A stretch of 64,000 bases of DNA from Lamellibrachia satsuma (Eukaryota > Annelida > Polychaeta > Sabellida > Siboglinidae), in assembly GCA_033239005.1 (NCBI GenBank), contig BSQZ01000014.1, forward strand, positions 4,043,501-4,107,500. The letters run 5' to 3'. Positions 25,150 to 36,300 of the stretch are shown here, piece by piece. The position numbers and the translations under genes are program-made. The notes beneath the pieces were generated by a model. That model searched no databases. It saw only the letters and a program-made list of their open reading frames with translations, and had not been told where the DNA came from. Within the stretch, counting starts at the first letter, position 1, and every line of letters starts with the position of its first letter.

Positions 25150-26800
25150 TTTTATTACACATCTTACGCGAGTAGCACATTTTACAGTCAAATAGACAAT
25201 ACGTACGTGATGTCATACATGTATGCAACTAAAAGACTAGTCTCACGTATCTGGTCGTTCGTTTACACATTTTACAAATTGGTTGCTATGCGGTTTACCG
25301 ACTTACCATCTGCAACGCCCAGATAATTGCAAAATGCATCTTTCCCCATAATACGCAAAGTAACGTACGATATGTCACGTCACTATTTTACCATCGGCAT
25401 CACTCGCGTCACAGAACATACTCTTAAGACTTATCATACGTGAACACGCAATTGCAATATCAGACGTTTTCTTACGTCTGTCACGACTCCATCGGGTTTA
25501 TCTGAAAACCTGAAATACTAGATGACGCTAAAATGTCGGGGGCATTAAGCAGTAATACGATTATGCGGAATAGATGCTGTATAACGTACATACTACCCGG
25601 AACAGCAAGACATTAGCCTCAGGCCGACTGAACAAATTGCTAAAATCGCGACCGAAGAAAGAACATTTGAAATAAATAACCTACATGTTGGTCATGCAAA
25701 TTGCGAGATCTGCTCAACTAATGACCGTATGTTGGAGCGCAGACATTCGACAAAAACCTACCTGTTACAGGATGAGTTTGTGAGGCGACAATATTTGCCA
25801 ACCCGCTTACTGACAAAGTGCCCAGCTGAGTACAACGGCCCTAGTATGTTCCCCTACGTCACGATGTCGACCGCGCGACGTCAACACACTCGGGTGAGAC
25901 AAGCCAGCCAATAAGCGCCTAAAAGCCTGTCACGTGTGCAGGTGTGCTGACATGCTAATTGTGTCAAAGGTCAGGAGGTCGCGTGCCTGTGACGCGTGCT
26001 TGTAGACCGGCGTCAGTCAATGACAGCCGTAGTAGTGGGGCGAAACACGATGTGCACTTCTACAGTAGCGTACGTCTGCCCTACGTGCCGAGAAGCAGAA
26101 ACAATATTTAATCAAGCGATGAAAAGTGGTGCAAGATTTGGTGGTTCAGAAATAGTCAAATGGCGGCTATAAACACACTGAATTTTTGTAGTTTTGTGTA
26201 GAATTTTTTAAAATGAAACATTATAAATATAATGCAGTTTGCGCTTTAATTTTAATTACTTTGGTTTCTCATTCTTCGTAACCGAACTTAAATGGTGTGC
26301 TCCCTACTTTTCCAAATCTAATATAACATAATTTAGTTATTTCAGTTTTTAAAAGAAGATATAGCCCCTATACGTTATTGGAACATGATACCTGCATGCC
26401 TTATAATTATTGACCCATGTATAATAGTCGTTGCAGTAATAACAAGAAATCCAGGGCATCGGAGTCCTCAATTTGTGATGGCGGGAAAACACAAACGTAC
26501 GTAGGACTACATACCGTACTGTGTGTCAATAAATCGCCAACAAGGTCAATGTCAAAGTCACAAGAAATCATGTCCGGGACTAATGTTCTCGTCTTCAGAC
26601 GCGATCACCCTCGCGCAGTGTTTACAACAGCGTCGGTCGAAGTCTAGGCATACTGCCGCTACGATGAAGTTACCGGTTCCATCCAGTGCTGCAAGCTAGT
26701 GCAACAGCTGATTTCTCGTAGATACAAAGGTCTCCCGAGTCGCGCAGAAAGAAACATCGTAAAAAGAATGTATTACCAAGTACATTCACTGATAGATAAC
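25150..26800. promoter_or_regulatory. CpG-richer zone, candidate INSIG promoter and first exon
   Basis: CG dinucleotides are clearly denser than in neighbouring DNA. It contains CACGTG E-box cores (25929-25940, GTCACGTGTGC) and, on the minus strand, a strong donor CTGTAACAG then GTAGGT (exon end 25762) with no ATG shortly upstream. That would suit a non-coding first exon spliced to the acceptor at 21079. I see no SREBP-type ATCACCCCAC element. The link to INSIG is inferred from position only. Confidence 0.3.
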
Positions 26801-26967
26801 ACGTTTGTTTACATACACCAGAAGCACCACAGACTCCTGTGTTAACGGTGTGGAGTATACAAACTCAAGACGACAGCTGCGTCATTACATTTAGTGTTTT
26901 CTGGTTGGTTCAAAACCAATGCGTCTTTCAAACTAATGCACCTTTCACTTACCACCCGGTAACCATA

Positions 26968-27008
26968 AAAACTCCTCCTCCTCTTCCTCCTCTTCCTCCT
27001 CCTCCTCA
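26968..27008. repeat. CCT/CTC microsatellite
   Basis: About 40 bases of CTCCTCTTCCTC repeats, followed by ATCGCGATACTATC / ACTATCGCGACAC inverted motifs at 27008-27065. Confidence 0.85.
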
Positions 27009-27319
27009 TCGCGATACTATCCAGATAGTCATGAAACTATCGCGACACTACTGCGATAGTAAACTATCCCAAATAGTCACATCTAGTTTTCACGTAAAGT
27101 GTACACTTTTAGGCCCACACAGCCTCAAAAATCAACGTGTTCCAATTATTTGATTCATGTTATTTTATTACATTAACACTGACATTTTAAGAGCATTATG
27201 TTACACATATTTCCTTAAAATTGGCTTCAAAATAAAGCTATAAAATTAGCAATGTGGAGAATACATTTCTTTAACATACATTGTTGGTTGTTGTTAAAAT
27301 CATCTAAATAATTAACTTC

Positions 27320-27620
27320 AGTCGTTAGCTCTGGCAAGGATCAAAATAGATATCCAAAAAATTGGATATCCAAAATGGTAAACACTGTGCGAGTCGATGC
27401 CGATGCTTCAATCCTCTCGCCGATCACATAATAAAGTTACGAAATTTCACCAAGGGTGAAAATCATGATTTTTCAGCATTTCGATTTTCACTTCAATTAA
27501 TGCTTGAACGAGCATTAAGTAGCTTAATAGATTGTCTGACGATTTCACACAAAAAAACTACATACAACATTTGCACAAACGAGCTAGCGTGTTTGTTGCA
27601 GTGGATACTAGTTAGGTTTG
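27320..27620. repeat. Interspersed repeat, copy 3 (family C, inverted)
   Basis: Reverse complement of the 8210-8480 copy: shared blocks include AAGGATCAAAATAGATATCC, CAATCCTCTCGCCGAT, ATTTTTCAGCATTTCGATTT, GCTTGAACGAGCATTA and GCACAAACGAGCTAGC. Confidence 0.7.
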
Positions 27621-27693
27621 GTTTTTCGTAAAATTAATTTGAAATAAGATTCAGGTGAAAAACGATGTTGTTCAAGCACGCCAGCTTCAAGAG

Positions 27694-27894
27694 CTACGTA
27701 CCTTTGTCCGAGAGATTTTCAACGATTTTTCGAGACTGCTCCATGCTGACGCGATCAAACAATTTGGTAGTCTCATCTTTCTGCGACATCACGTCCCCCG
27801 CGAAAGCTAACGGACCTGTGTGGAAGAGCAGATCGAGCCTCTTGGTCCGCACAAGAGACAGAAGAGGCTGGTATTGAAGGTGAACTCGTCGCAA
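27694..27894 (-). CDS. Possible exon of an unidentified protein
   Basis: An open stretch with higher GC than its flanks encodes, in pieces, MRRVHLQYQPLLSLVRTKRL, LLFHTGPLAFAGDVMSQKDE and VSMEQSRKIVENLSDK. It meets a good donor, GACAAAG then GTACGT, at about 27702. It cannot join INSIG exon 1 in frame: phase 1 would read into TGA. I do not recognise the sequence. It may instead be part of the adjacent hAT relic or a chance frame. Confidence 0.25.
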   Translation of the reverse strand: MRRVHLQYQPLLSLVRTKRLDLLFHTGPLAFAGDVMSQKDETTKLFDRVSMEQSRKIVENLSDKGT

Positions 27895-28129
27895 CTTACG
27901 AATAATTTAGATGGGAAGTATCTGAACTAGGAAAACTGTTAATTGGTCTTTCGAGAATAGCAATTTATGGATTTTTATCACGACGTTTTGTAATAGTGTC
28001 GAATTTTTGCTTGACAGGAATATGTTTTGTTTGAATTTGATAGTATTACAGATGCATATTTTTTCCTTCGCGGACCACACAAAATTACAACATCTTTGCA
28101 CCATTGTACGTAACCTTAGCTTCCGCGTA

Positions 28130-31000
28130 CTCCATGGAAAGCCTCTGGCGTACCCCGGGGGTACGCGTACCATAGGTTGAGAACATTTGGCTTAGAGAAC
28201 AGTTGCTTTATCAAAAAGAGTCCTATTTCCAGGTTTACACCCAATTTTCTTATACACGGGCTTCCTAAAACATTGAAAACCAGATTAAGATTATATAATT
28301 TTTTATTTAACCTAATTATTTTTCAATATTAACTAAATGCATTGATAAAATAGGCAGAATGCACTGTTAAGAGCTTCAAATGTGTTCAACATGTCGACCA
28401 TATTTGTAAGATATCATATTACAAACTTTTATATGTGCGTAGACATGACTTTTGTTTTGCTTTGAGCATTACACGATCATTGTAGGCACAAAGGAGGTCA
28501 TAAGCGAACATAGGTTCATGTCCTCAGGCGGTCATGTCCTTACGTCTCCTCATTGTTGACCATTAAGACCGTCGCCAATTGGGGTGGACATTGGACACTC
28601 AGCTACCCCCCCCCACGTATCCCACCCCACCCCACCCCACCCCGAGGAAGTAGGCAGGCTAAGTAATGCGTCGTTCGTTGTAAATTAGCTTCGCCCACTC
28701 GGTATGATAATTTGTACGTGCTCTTGTTTAATTGTTGTGTTTTAAACAGAAGCGTGGCGAAAATGGTCCGGCCCAACGAACTGCGAAGCACGAGCGTCGA
28801 GCGGGGGTGGGGTGGGGTTTATCCCCTTTTCCGATGTGTTAGATTTTGAAAAAGCGCAGACAAAGTAGTGCGTTTTGGTGCATTTGATAGTACATTTTTG
28901 GCCTTACAAATATGCATATTGTTCCCACCTTCTTTATAAAAAACACTATTCTGATATATTGCTTTCATCACTATCTGCAAATACAGATGAATTGTGAACA
29001 CGCACACTGCAGGCACATGAGTCGCCCCTGCTCGCAACTATCGGTAAATGAGACCTTCATTTGCGTTGATTTTTCCATCAATGTGGCTTGGCCATTGCAA
29101 TATCAGAGGCGACCATTGTTCCAACTACACTCTCTTCGTAGTTTGGATTCACGTACAAAATAACGTGTAACCCATACACAGACATCATTGTCAAAGGGTT
29201 CAATCATATCTGAGTCATATTTGTCCCCAGGTATGTTGTAGCGCGACGTAGGGCGCTAAATGACTGCTTGGAGCGTTTGTAGATGGCATGACCAAAATTA
29301 ATTTTGCTAATTTGATATACTTGTAGCAATAGCTGTTGCTGGTGTGAAGACAGGTATCGTAAATATGCTAACACATTAGAACATATCTCATTTTTTACAC
29401 GCGGAATATTATGGGTGAAAATATTTAGATGTGTCTCCAGCTCTCGTAGATAAAATAACCATGACAATTAGTAACACTTTAGAATTCATCTTTCCATGCG
29501 TCTCCACAAGCTGCTTTTAAGAGAAGCTACTCACAGTTCATGTATATTGTAGCCGCGTTGATAGAACCTGTCTTTGACAAACGGCATAATGAGGTCCAGA
29601 GCCTTGTAGTAGGCCTATATATCACTCTGTAACTATGTCTGGGAGTATATCATAGCAGCCATTATAGCATTGTCATCTAACTGTGTTTATGTAAAGGTTC
29701 ATTCGGAATAAAACATGTTTGAGCAAGGCTGTGATGGTAGAAGCATCAGCGTGTTCTAATTTATGAAGACAAATGAAATCTTCGCGGGCCTTAAGTTTAT
29801 CGTTTACCCGTCTTATGCAAATTACGAGCTGTTCATGGTCGGATAGGCCACTCGTTTCCTCAGCCATGATACTGAAAAATCCGTGTTCTGCAAACAGTTT
29901 GCCATTTCTCGCAAAAATTTCATGCCCACGACCTGCAACTTGCTATTTTGCATCTCGGCACTTGTGTATTGCCTTATGCGCAATATGGATCGCCGTCCCA
30001 ACATGCCCATGCCACGACGCCTCATGGATTACTCGGCTCCACACTCCTTGAATTTTATTTTCATGCTGTTCGAATGTTCTTACAAGAAATGTATGAAAGC
30101 GCACATTGAACATTGTGTTCTACATATGTGTTCTTTAACATCGCGCTACCAAAACGATGAAACGCATATCTGCAATATGTCAACATGTTCAGGAGAAAAA
30201 CGTTTATTCTGCAACGACTGACGAATTTGTATGATCTGGACAACAACTGTGCTGACACCTGGTGAAGTATGGGAATACTTCGACAGACATGTCGGATGGT
30301 GCTGCCACCTGGTATATAAAACAATATCGTTCCGAACAAAGCCTTGGAAGGACGCTTGGCGGACTATTACTTATAGGTTTGCAAATTGACTACCATAATT
30401 AGTGGAGTCCCAACCATCAAAACGACCAATGTCAGGGGAATACATATAATCCAGTCAATCTAGGCATAAAAGTCACCTAACCTAGACAAAATTGCAACAT
30501 AAACGGGGTTTGCGGCAAGCAAGCCACAAACACGTACACGTCGAACACGCTTATCCAAAATGTAGATCATAATGTATGGGGGAAAGTCACTTAATTTGTA
30601 TGTTAATTGCCATAATTTCCAAGCGCAATACTATCATTTCGCAATCTGGTAGATTATTCGTAAACGGCATCTTTGTCAAAGGAATGTCAATGGAGACAGC
30701 GTCAGTACGTTTGCTGGACAAACTGTCCATCAAATGTGTCGAAAGGAATACGTCAATAAAAATGTCACCAGTCGTGACCTCAATATACTGGAAGAGGAAC
30801 CAACCAGCAGTCGCAGCCTTCGTTCGCAAGAATCTACTTTCCGATTTAGTGTACACTGTTTATCTTGCAGTCAGTGTGTCAAGTGTTGTGACAAAAAGAG
30901 GGGTAGGGCCTATATAGTGGTGTTTTTTTCCAGCCAGAACGGCAGATTTCCAGGCAACAGTTCAGTGTGCTTGCATAATGCAAGACAGTAACTGTTGGGC
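28130..31000 (-). pseudogene. Decayed hAT-type transposase locus (ZMYM/TTF-like)
   Basis: Minus-strand fragments in collinear order resemble hAT transposases of the zinc-finger MYM/TTF type: a segment ending AEMQNSKLQVVGMKFL (about 29.9-30.0 kb), then MAEETSGLSDHEQLVICIRR and LEHADASTITALLKHVLFRM (29673-29867), then the dimerisation-domain-like SFSALRRATTYLGTNM (about 29207-29260). Frames are broken throughout. At the 3' side, GGTACGCGTACCATAGGTTG / GAGAACATTTGGC (28159-28192) looks like a hAT terminus. The 5' end is not located. Confidence 0.65.
28600..28645. repeat. C-rich microsatellite (CCCCA)n
   Basis: A poly-C run followed by CCCACCCCACCCCACC repeats; a related GGGGTGGGGT run lies at 28803-28820. 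Confidence 0.85.
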
Positions 31001-31049
31001 GCATATCGTCCGCCGCAGGATTGAGCTGCAGGATCTCGTACTTGTTAGT

Positions 31050-31135
31050 GTCCTGCACGGGCCGGGCTTTGGGTTTAAACACATCGGGCTTGGGCCGGGC
31101 CTGGGCCTAGTGTGAGCGAGCCGGGCCGGGCTTGG
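31050..31135. repeat. GC-rich block, left copy
   Basis: Contains CACGGGCCGGGCTTTGGG and TCGGGCTTGGGCCGGGCCTG. The second motif recurs in the same orientation at 37205-37230, on the other side of the CR1 element. Confidence 0.6.
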
Positions 31136-32196
31136 ACATAATAAAAATATTCATACAAAGCCCAGATTATTAATTTTATTATTAATAAAAACTGATTATA
31201 AAGTGTAATTCCGGTTAATGAATGCTTAAAATTATTTCTTTAGTATTATATAGTTGCAAATTGAGACCTTGCATGGAATTATGAATGACAATAGTGCTTT
31301 ATATCTTTTCAACAATGGGACTTCCTATGGTATCATTTTAATAATGTGCATTCTTTTAATAGAGACATTTCATATAAAATATATGCATAGTCGCATGCCC
31401 ATATCTTTGTATTGTAATTCTTTAAACATGTACTGGCTTTCCAAGACACCGTCACTGGAGTAGTGGCACTTGTTTCACTGGCTTCATTTAATGCATGTTT
31501 CCCACCATTCTTCTTCAGCTCAAACTTAACTTTCTATCCCTTAATCCGTGATGTCTAGTCTCTGTAAACCGCATATTTTTTGCATGAATGTACCCTAGAT
31601 CTAATGACCCCATAGATCAAATGACCCCATACCAGGCCACGTAAGTTCACCTGGCTGGAAGCAGCCAGCCCCAAATATTTACTTTAAACATATTTGTTTA
31701 ACCATCAACTTAATCACCCTTTGACCAAACCAGTGGACATTCTATTGTCTAGGCCTTCCTTCCAAACATTGCCTGCCTGAATGACCAGCCAACTGGCCAC
31801 TGCCCAGTAGTGCCAGTATCCATTAGTCCAGTACCCACCCCAGTTGGTAATTGAAATTTTCAATTGTGTGAACTAGTGACTACAATTTAGTATCTACAAT
31901 TTCCCCAGTACTGATTCATTCACACTTGTACTTCACACATGTCTCAACCTGATCTGTCTCAGGCTAGTGACTGCAGGCCTGCTGGAAATGCCACTGGGTG
32001 TCAGTGCCAGTGGGTGACATATAGTAGTAGCTAGTACTAGCTACTAGCTAGACACTACTAAACAACAGCTGACATTACTATTTCAGTAGTAAACATTAAG
32101 ATTTAAGATTTAACAAGATTTGCCATCCAAGCCAAAGGCCCAGATGGCAAGTGGACAAGGAAGCCATTGGCTTATCGAGAGTCCAACAATGTTCAC

Positions 32197-34395
32197 CTAC
32201 TTATAACCCGCCCTCCTGATATATGTGTCAACCTTGTTTTTAAACATATTCACGCTGCTAGCAGTTACACAATCTGTAGACAGTTTGTTCCATTCATTTA
32301 CTGTCCTCTGTGAGAACGAGTGCTTCCTGATGTCCAATCTACATTGATCCTTTACTAATTTTACCTCATGTCCTCTAGTTCTGCTATCCTTCTTGAGTGA
32401 GAAAAACATATTTCTATCAATATTTTCATACCCATTCAATATCTTAAAAACTTCAATCTGATCTCCTCTTAACCTCCTTGTCTCTAGAGTTGTTAAACCA
32501 CATTCTTTCAGGCGTTCTTCATAACTAAGGTCTCTAAGTTCTGGAATCATTTTAGTTGCTCTCCTTTGTATGCGTTCAAGCGTATCTATATCCTTCTTAC
32601 GATATGGTCTCCATGCTTGTATACAGTATTCTAAATGAGGTCTAACTATTGCTTTATAAAGAGGTATAATTAACTTTTTTCCCTTGTATGTTATGTTTCT
32701 TCTAATCAATCCAAGAATTTGATTACCCTTTGAAGCTGCAATACCACACTGCTCTGAAACTTTCATATCAGCGCTTATTGTAACTCCTAAGTCCTTTTCT
32801 TTTACAGTAGTACCAAGAACAGTAGCTCCCATTTTATAGTTTACATTCAAGTTCCCATGTCCTGTATGTAGGCATTTACATTTCCCAAAATTGAACATCA
32901 TCTGCCATTTCTCAGACCATTTCACTAATCTGTCTAGATCGTTTTGTAAATGTTGTTTATCACAATCAGTATTAACCTTTCTAAACAGTTTTGTGTCGTC
33001 CGCAAATTTCAGTACGTTACTTGTTATACTCTCGTCCAAGTCATTGATATAAATTAAGAATAATATAGGTCCTAATACTGATCCTTGAGGTACCCCACTC
33101 AAAACCGATTTCCAATTTGAAACTTCGCCATCTACTACAACTCGTTGTCTTCTGTCAGTCAGCCATTGTTCTATCCAGTCAGTTATGCTATCCCCGATAC
33201 CATGGGCTTTTAATTTAAGTAGCAATCTTTGATGTGGCACTTTGTCAAAAGCTTTCTGAAAATCTAAGTAGATAATATCTACTGGCGATCCCTCGTCTAT
33301 CCACTTAGTGATTTCTTCCAAAAAACATAAGACATTTGTTAAGCATGACCTCGCTTTAAGGAATCCATGTTGAGATGAATTTAATAATTTATGCTTAACG
33401 AGGAAGTCCACCATATGGTCTTTAATTAACCTTTCTAATAATTTACAAATCACTGACGTTAAACTCACTGGTCTGTAATTCTCTGACTTATTTCTCGAAC
33501 CCTTTTTAAATAATGGTATGATGTTTGCTTCTTTCCATTCAAACGGAACAACTCCCTCTTTTAATGACAAGTTGAATACTCTTGCAAGTGGTATACTGAT
33601 TTGATCTACTGTTTCCATTAGTAATTTTGGAGGAATCCCATCCACTCCCGGTGATTTGTTATCCTTCATTGCCTTTATTTTCCTAGCTACCAATTCTGGA
33701 GTTACAACTAACGGTCCTAAATAGTCAGATTTAGCCCCCTGAAATTTAGCATCAGCAACTGGTAATGAACTAATATCTTCTTTTGTAAACGCTGAACTGA
33801 AGTAACCATTTAGGTCTTCCGCCATTAAAAACCCCTGTGATATTATATTTCCAGCACTGTCTTCTAGAGGCCCAACCTTGTCTTGTACGTTTTGTTTACT
33901 CCTGACATATGCATAAAAACTCTTGCTGTCAGTTTTTATGTTACATGCCAGTTTTTGCTCATAGCTTCTTTTAGATTGTCTGATTTCAGTTGTAGCTGCA
34001 TTAAGTGCCTCTTTGTATTTTGCATAGTCTTCTTCCTTTCTGGTACGCCTATAAACCCTCCACATAGTTTGTTTTAGCATTATTTTTCTAATTGCCTCTT
34101 TTGACACTTGTTTCTTTCTACACCGTTTTCCTTGTTTTCGGAAGGGAACAAATTTATCAATGATACTCTCAATTTCATATTTTAGAATATTCCAACATTC
34201 AATTGCAGTCTTATTCATCAGCATGTTATTCCAATCTAGCTGTGCTAAGTATTTTCTCATATCTTTGTAGTTACCTTTGTGGAAGTTTCTCTTGTACGTT
34301 TTCTTATTTTTACTTTCTGATTTTACATTGATGTCAAAATGTATTTGATTATGGTCACTATTACCCAATGGTTCAAATATTTTTACATTGTCCAC
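32197..34395 (-). CDS. CR1 ORF2, reverse transcriptase domain
   Basis: A 732-codon frame with the classic non-LTR RT blocks: PPKLLMETVDQI region, FKKGSRNKSENYRPVSLTS, KARSCLTNVL, VDIIYLDFQKAFDKVPHQ, LSGVPQGSVLGPILFLIYIN and the catalytic FADDTKLF. The C-terminal thumb/tail has [36 protein letters not shown] and ETRRLRGDQIEVFKILNGYE. The frame is intact to its natural stop (YK then TAA). The true N-terminus lies upstream in the frameshifted endonuclease; the first codon here is a GTG inside the fused ORF2. Confidence 0.93.
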   Translation of the reverse strand: MDNVKIFEPLGNSDHNQIHFDINVKSESKNKKTYKRNFHKGNYKDMRKYLAQLDWNNMLMNKTAIECWNILKYEIESIIDKFVPFRKQGKRCRKKQVSKEAIRKIMLKQTMWRVYRRTRKEEDYAKYKEALNAATTEIRQSKRSYEQKLACNIKTDSKSFYAYVRSKQNVQDKVGPLEDSAGNIISQGFLMAEDLNGYFSSAFTKEDISSLPVADAKFQGAKSDYLGPLVVTPELVARKIKAMKDNKSPGVDGIPPKLLMETVDQISIPLARVFNLSLKEGVVPFEWKEANIIPLFKKGSRNKSENYRPVSLTSVICKLLERLIKDHMVDFLVKHKLLNSSQHGFLKARSCLTNVLCFLEEITKWIDEGSPVDIIYLDFQKAFDKVPHQRLLLKLKAHGIGDSITDWIEQWLTDRRQRVVVDGEVSNWKSVLSGVPQGSVLGPILFLIYINDLDESITSNVLKFADDTKLFRKVNTDCDKQHLQNDLDRLVKWSEKWQMMFNFGKCKCLHTGHGNLNVNYKMGATVLGTTVKEKDLGVTISADMKVSEQCGIAASKGNQILGLIRRNITYKGKKLIIPLYKAIVRPHLEYCIQAWRPYRKKDIDTLERIQRRATKMIPELRDLSYEERLKECGLTTLETRRLRGDQIEVFKILNGYENIDRNMFFSLKKDSRTRGHEVKLVKDQCRLDIRKHSFSQRTVNEWNKLSTDCVTASSVNMFKNKVDTYIRRAGYK

Positions 34396-35067
34396 TAATT
34401 CTTTTGTGATGACAAAACTATATCTAATACATTTTCTCCCTGGTTGGTTCTAGTACGTGCTGAGTAAGAAAGCTATCCTGGATTAAACATAGAAATTGTT
34501 GATCCTCAATCCCTGTGCTCTCTAGAGAATTCCATTTTATGTGTCCATGGTTAAAATCTCCCATTATGATACATTCCCCTTTACTAACTTCCTTTATAGC
34601 GTTTTTTATTTTTGTGTTGTCCTCTTCGTTTATGTTTGGACTTCGGTAAACTAATCCAACAGTTAATTTTGAATTTCCTGAAACAATTTTGCACCAAACA
34701 GCTTCATCGCAATCTGCTTCCCTTTCTAGTTTTATTTCATAAGCCTGAATAGATTCTTTAACATATAAAATAACTCCCCGCCCCTTCTTCCTATTCGATC
34801 TTTCCTAAACATTACGTATCCTGTCAGTCCTAATTCAGCATCTGTTATATCTATGTTGGCCCATGATTCAGTTATACCAATTATGTGAGGGTCAATATCT
34901 TCTACCATAATGTTTAATTCGTTTTTCTTATTTACTATGCTCCTTGCATTTAAACATACGCATCTATAACCTTTTTCAGAGATGTTTTTCGGATGATTTG
35001 ATATTGGTTTATCTGTGCTAGTGGTCTCTTGTTCTGCTTGAGACACCTCTAGGTAACCCCCCTGCAC
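34396..35067 (-). pseudogene. CR1 ORF2, endonuclease domain (frameshifted)
   Basis: Exonuclease/endonuclease/phosphatase-type motifs are readable in shifting frames: CLNARSIVNKKNEL, IGITESWANIDIT, GYVMFRKDRIGRRGG, then after a one-base loss in a G run IMGDFNHGHIKW, and SDHNQIHFDI at the start of the next frame. At least two single-base indels separate it from the reverse transcriptase frame, the second near 34405. Confidence 0.85.
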
Positions 35068-35190
35068 TTCTAGTTTAAAGAATGTTTACTTCCAAAAATA
35101 TTTGTCATTGTACCCAAGTCGCTATCTACTGCTGCTGAAAGTTTGTCCGCGAATACTGCCGCCCCTTTCCACTTAAATGAAGCCCATCCT

Positions 35191-36240
35191 TCATGTACAT
35201 ATCACCCTCCCAACAAAACTTTCCCATAAATCCACAAATCCAACTTCCTCTTCCCTACACAGCCTCTGGACTAACATGTTAATTGCCATCCCCCGACAAT
35301 TTCGATATTTATGACCCCTCCTGCCCATCACAGGTAAAATCCCTGACAGTATTACCTGCTCAACCCGCGTCTGTTTTAGTGTTCTGACCAACTGCCTATA
35401 TTTCCTAACTATGGCAGTTGTACCCTCCCTCTCTACGTTATTTGTCCCTACATGTACTAAAACAGATCCACCCTTACCCGAGCCTACGATGTTTTTTACC
35501 CTCTCAGTTATCGCCTCTATTTTGGCTCCAGGCAAGCAGACCACCACATCATCTCCCTTGTTTAAGACTCTGTCGGTCTTCCTAACTATCGAATCCCCCA
35601 CAAACACCCTCGCTCTCTTCCTCACCCCCTCTATCACTGCTGCAGAATAACTCTTCCTTTCGATCCCCTCTATCGCATTCTGTCCTGACCCCTTCCCTTC
35701 CGTCTCCCCCACTCCCTTCTCCTTCCCTCCTGTCTCCCCTACTCCCCTCTCCTTCACTCCGGTTGTTTTCCCTCCCGTCTCCCCCACTCCCTTCTCCTTC
35801 CCTCCTGTCTCCGCTACTCCCCTCTCCTTCACCCCGGTTGTCTTCCCTCCCGTTCCTTTCCTTCCCGTCTCCTTACGTCCTGTCTCCCTATGACCTGTCA
35901 CCTTCCCTCCTCTCAGCTTCCTCCCAGGCTGAGGTGAGCTCTCCCTAGCATCTCTTGTGTCTTTCCCCACTTTATCGTCTACTGTTCCCTCACCGGAACT
36001 ACTGGCACAACTCCCCTGTTCCTTTCCCACCATTGCCACAACGAGCAGTCTCAGCTTTTCCAACTCCACCTCTATTACCTTCATCCTTGCGCATCCCCTA
36101 CACTCAAAATTAAAACTATCTGCCTGGACCTCAGCCCAGGACTTTTCGCACCCAGACTTGACGAAATCTACCCAGTTACTACAACTGCCACAAATTACGT
36201 GCCTTGTGGCCTTTAACTGTCGTTTGCACGGGGCCATCAT
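35191..36240 (-). CDS. CR1 ORF1: PHD-like zinc finger plus SGNH esterase
   Basis: Residues about 15-55 form a Cys-rich PHD-like finger (CGSCSNWVDF, then CEKSW and FNFECRGCARM). A low-complexity Gly/Lys/Thr/Glu linker with repeated GVGETGGKEKG-type units follows (about residues 95-190). The C-terminal part is an SGNH-hydrolase-like domain: VFVGDSIVRKTDRVL (block I Asp-Ser), VLVHVGTNNV (Gly/Asn blocks) and, past a frameshift at about 35190, DGLHLSGKG with the catalytic Asp/His pair. A PHD plus esterase ORF1 is an established feature of CR1 elements. The frame ends early at ICT because of an indel. Confidence 0.85.
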   Translation of the reverse strand: MMAPCKRQLKATRHVICGSCSNWVDFVKSGCEKSWAEVQADSFNFECRGCARMKVIEVELEKLRLLVVAMVGKEQGSCASSSGEGTVDDKVGKDTRDARESSPQPGRKLRGGKVTGHRETGRKETGRKGTGGKTTGVKERGVAETGGKEKGVGETGGKTTGVKERGVGETGGKEKGVGETEGKGSGQNAIEGIERKSYSAAVIEGVRKRARVFVGDSIVRKTDRVLNKGDDVVVCLPGAKIEAITERVKNIVGSGKGGSVLVHVGTNNVEREGTTAIVRKYRQLVRTLKQTRVEQVILSGILPVMGRRGHKYRNCRGMAINMLVQRLCREEEVGFVDLWESFVGRVICT

Positions 36241-36300
36241 ACAATTTAGTTTTAATTAGTTTGCTACGTTAGCCTTGAATAAGGCTGTTTTTGTGATCAA

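Larger units (their letters stand above)
32103..36300 (-). mobile_element. CR1-like non-LTR retrotransposon, near full length, frame-broken
   Basis: Minus-strand order: ORF1 (36240-35191), apurinic endonuclease (about 35067-34396), reverse transcriptase (34395-32197), 3'UTR ending at AACAAGATTTGCCATCC on the plus strand. The 3' terminus shows short AATCTT-type repeats (TTAAATCTTAAATCTT), as in CR1-clade elements that end in short tandem repeats rather than poly(A). Frames are interrupted at several single-base indels, so this copy is unlikely to be autonomous. The exact 5' end and target duplications were not found. Confidence 0.88.

Noticed and set aside
35763..36259. Ser/Pro-rich plus-strand frames
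   Set aside because: They are antisense to CR1 ORF1 and mirror its Gly/Lys/Thr-rich linker.
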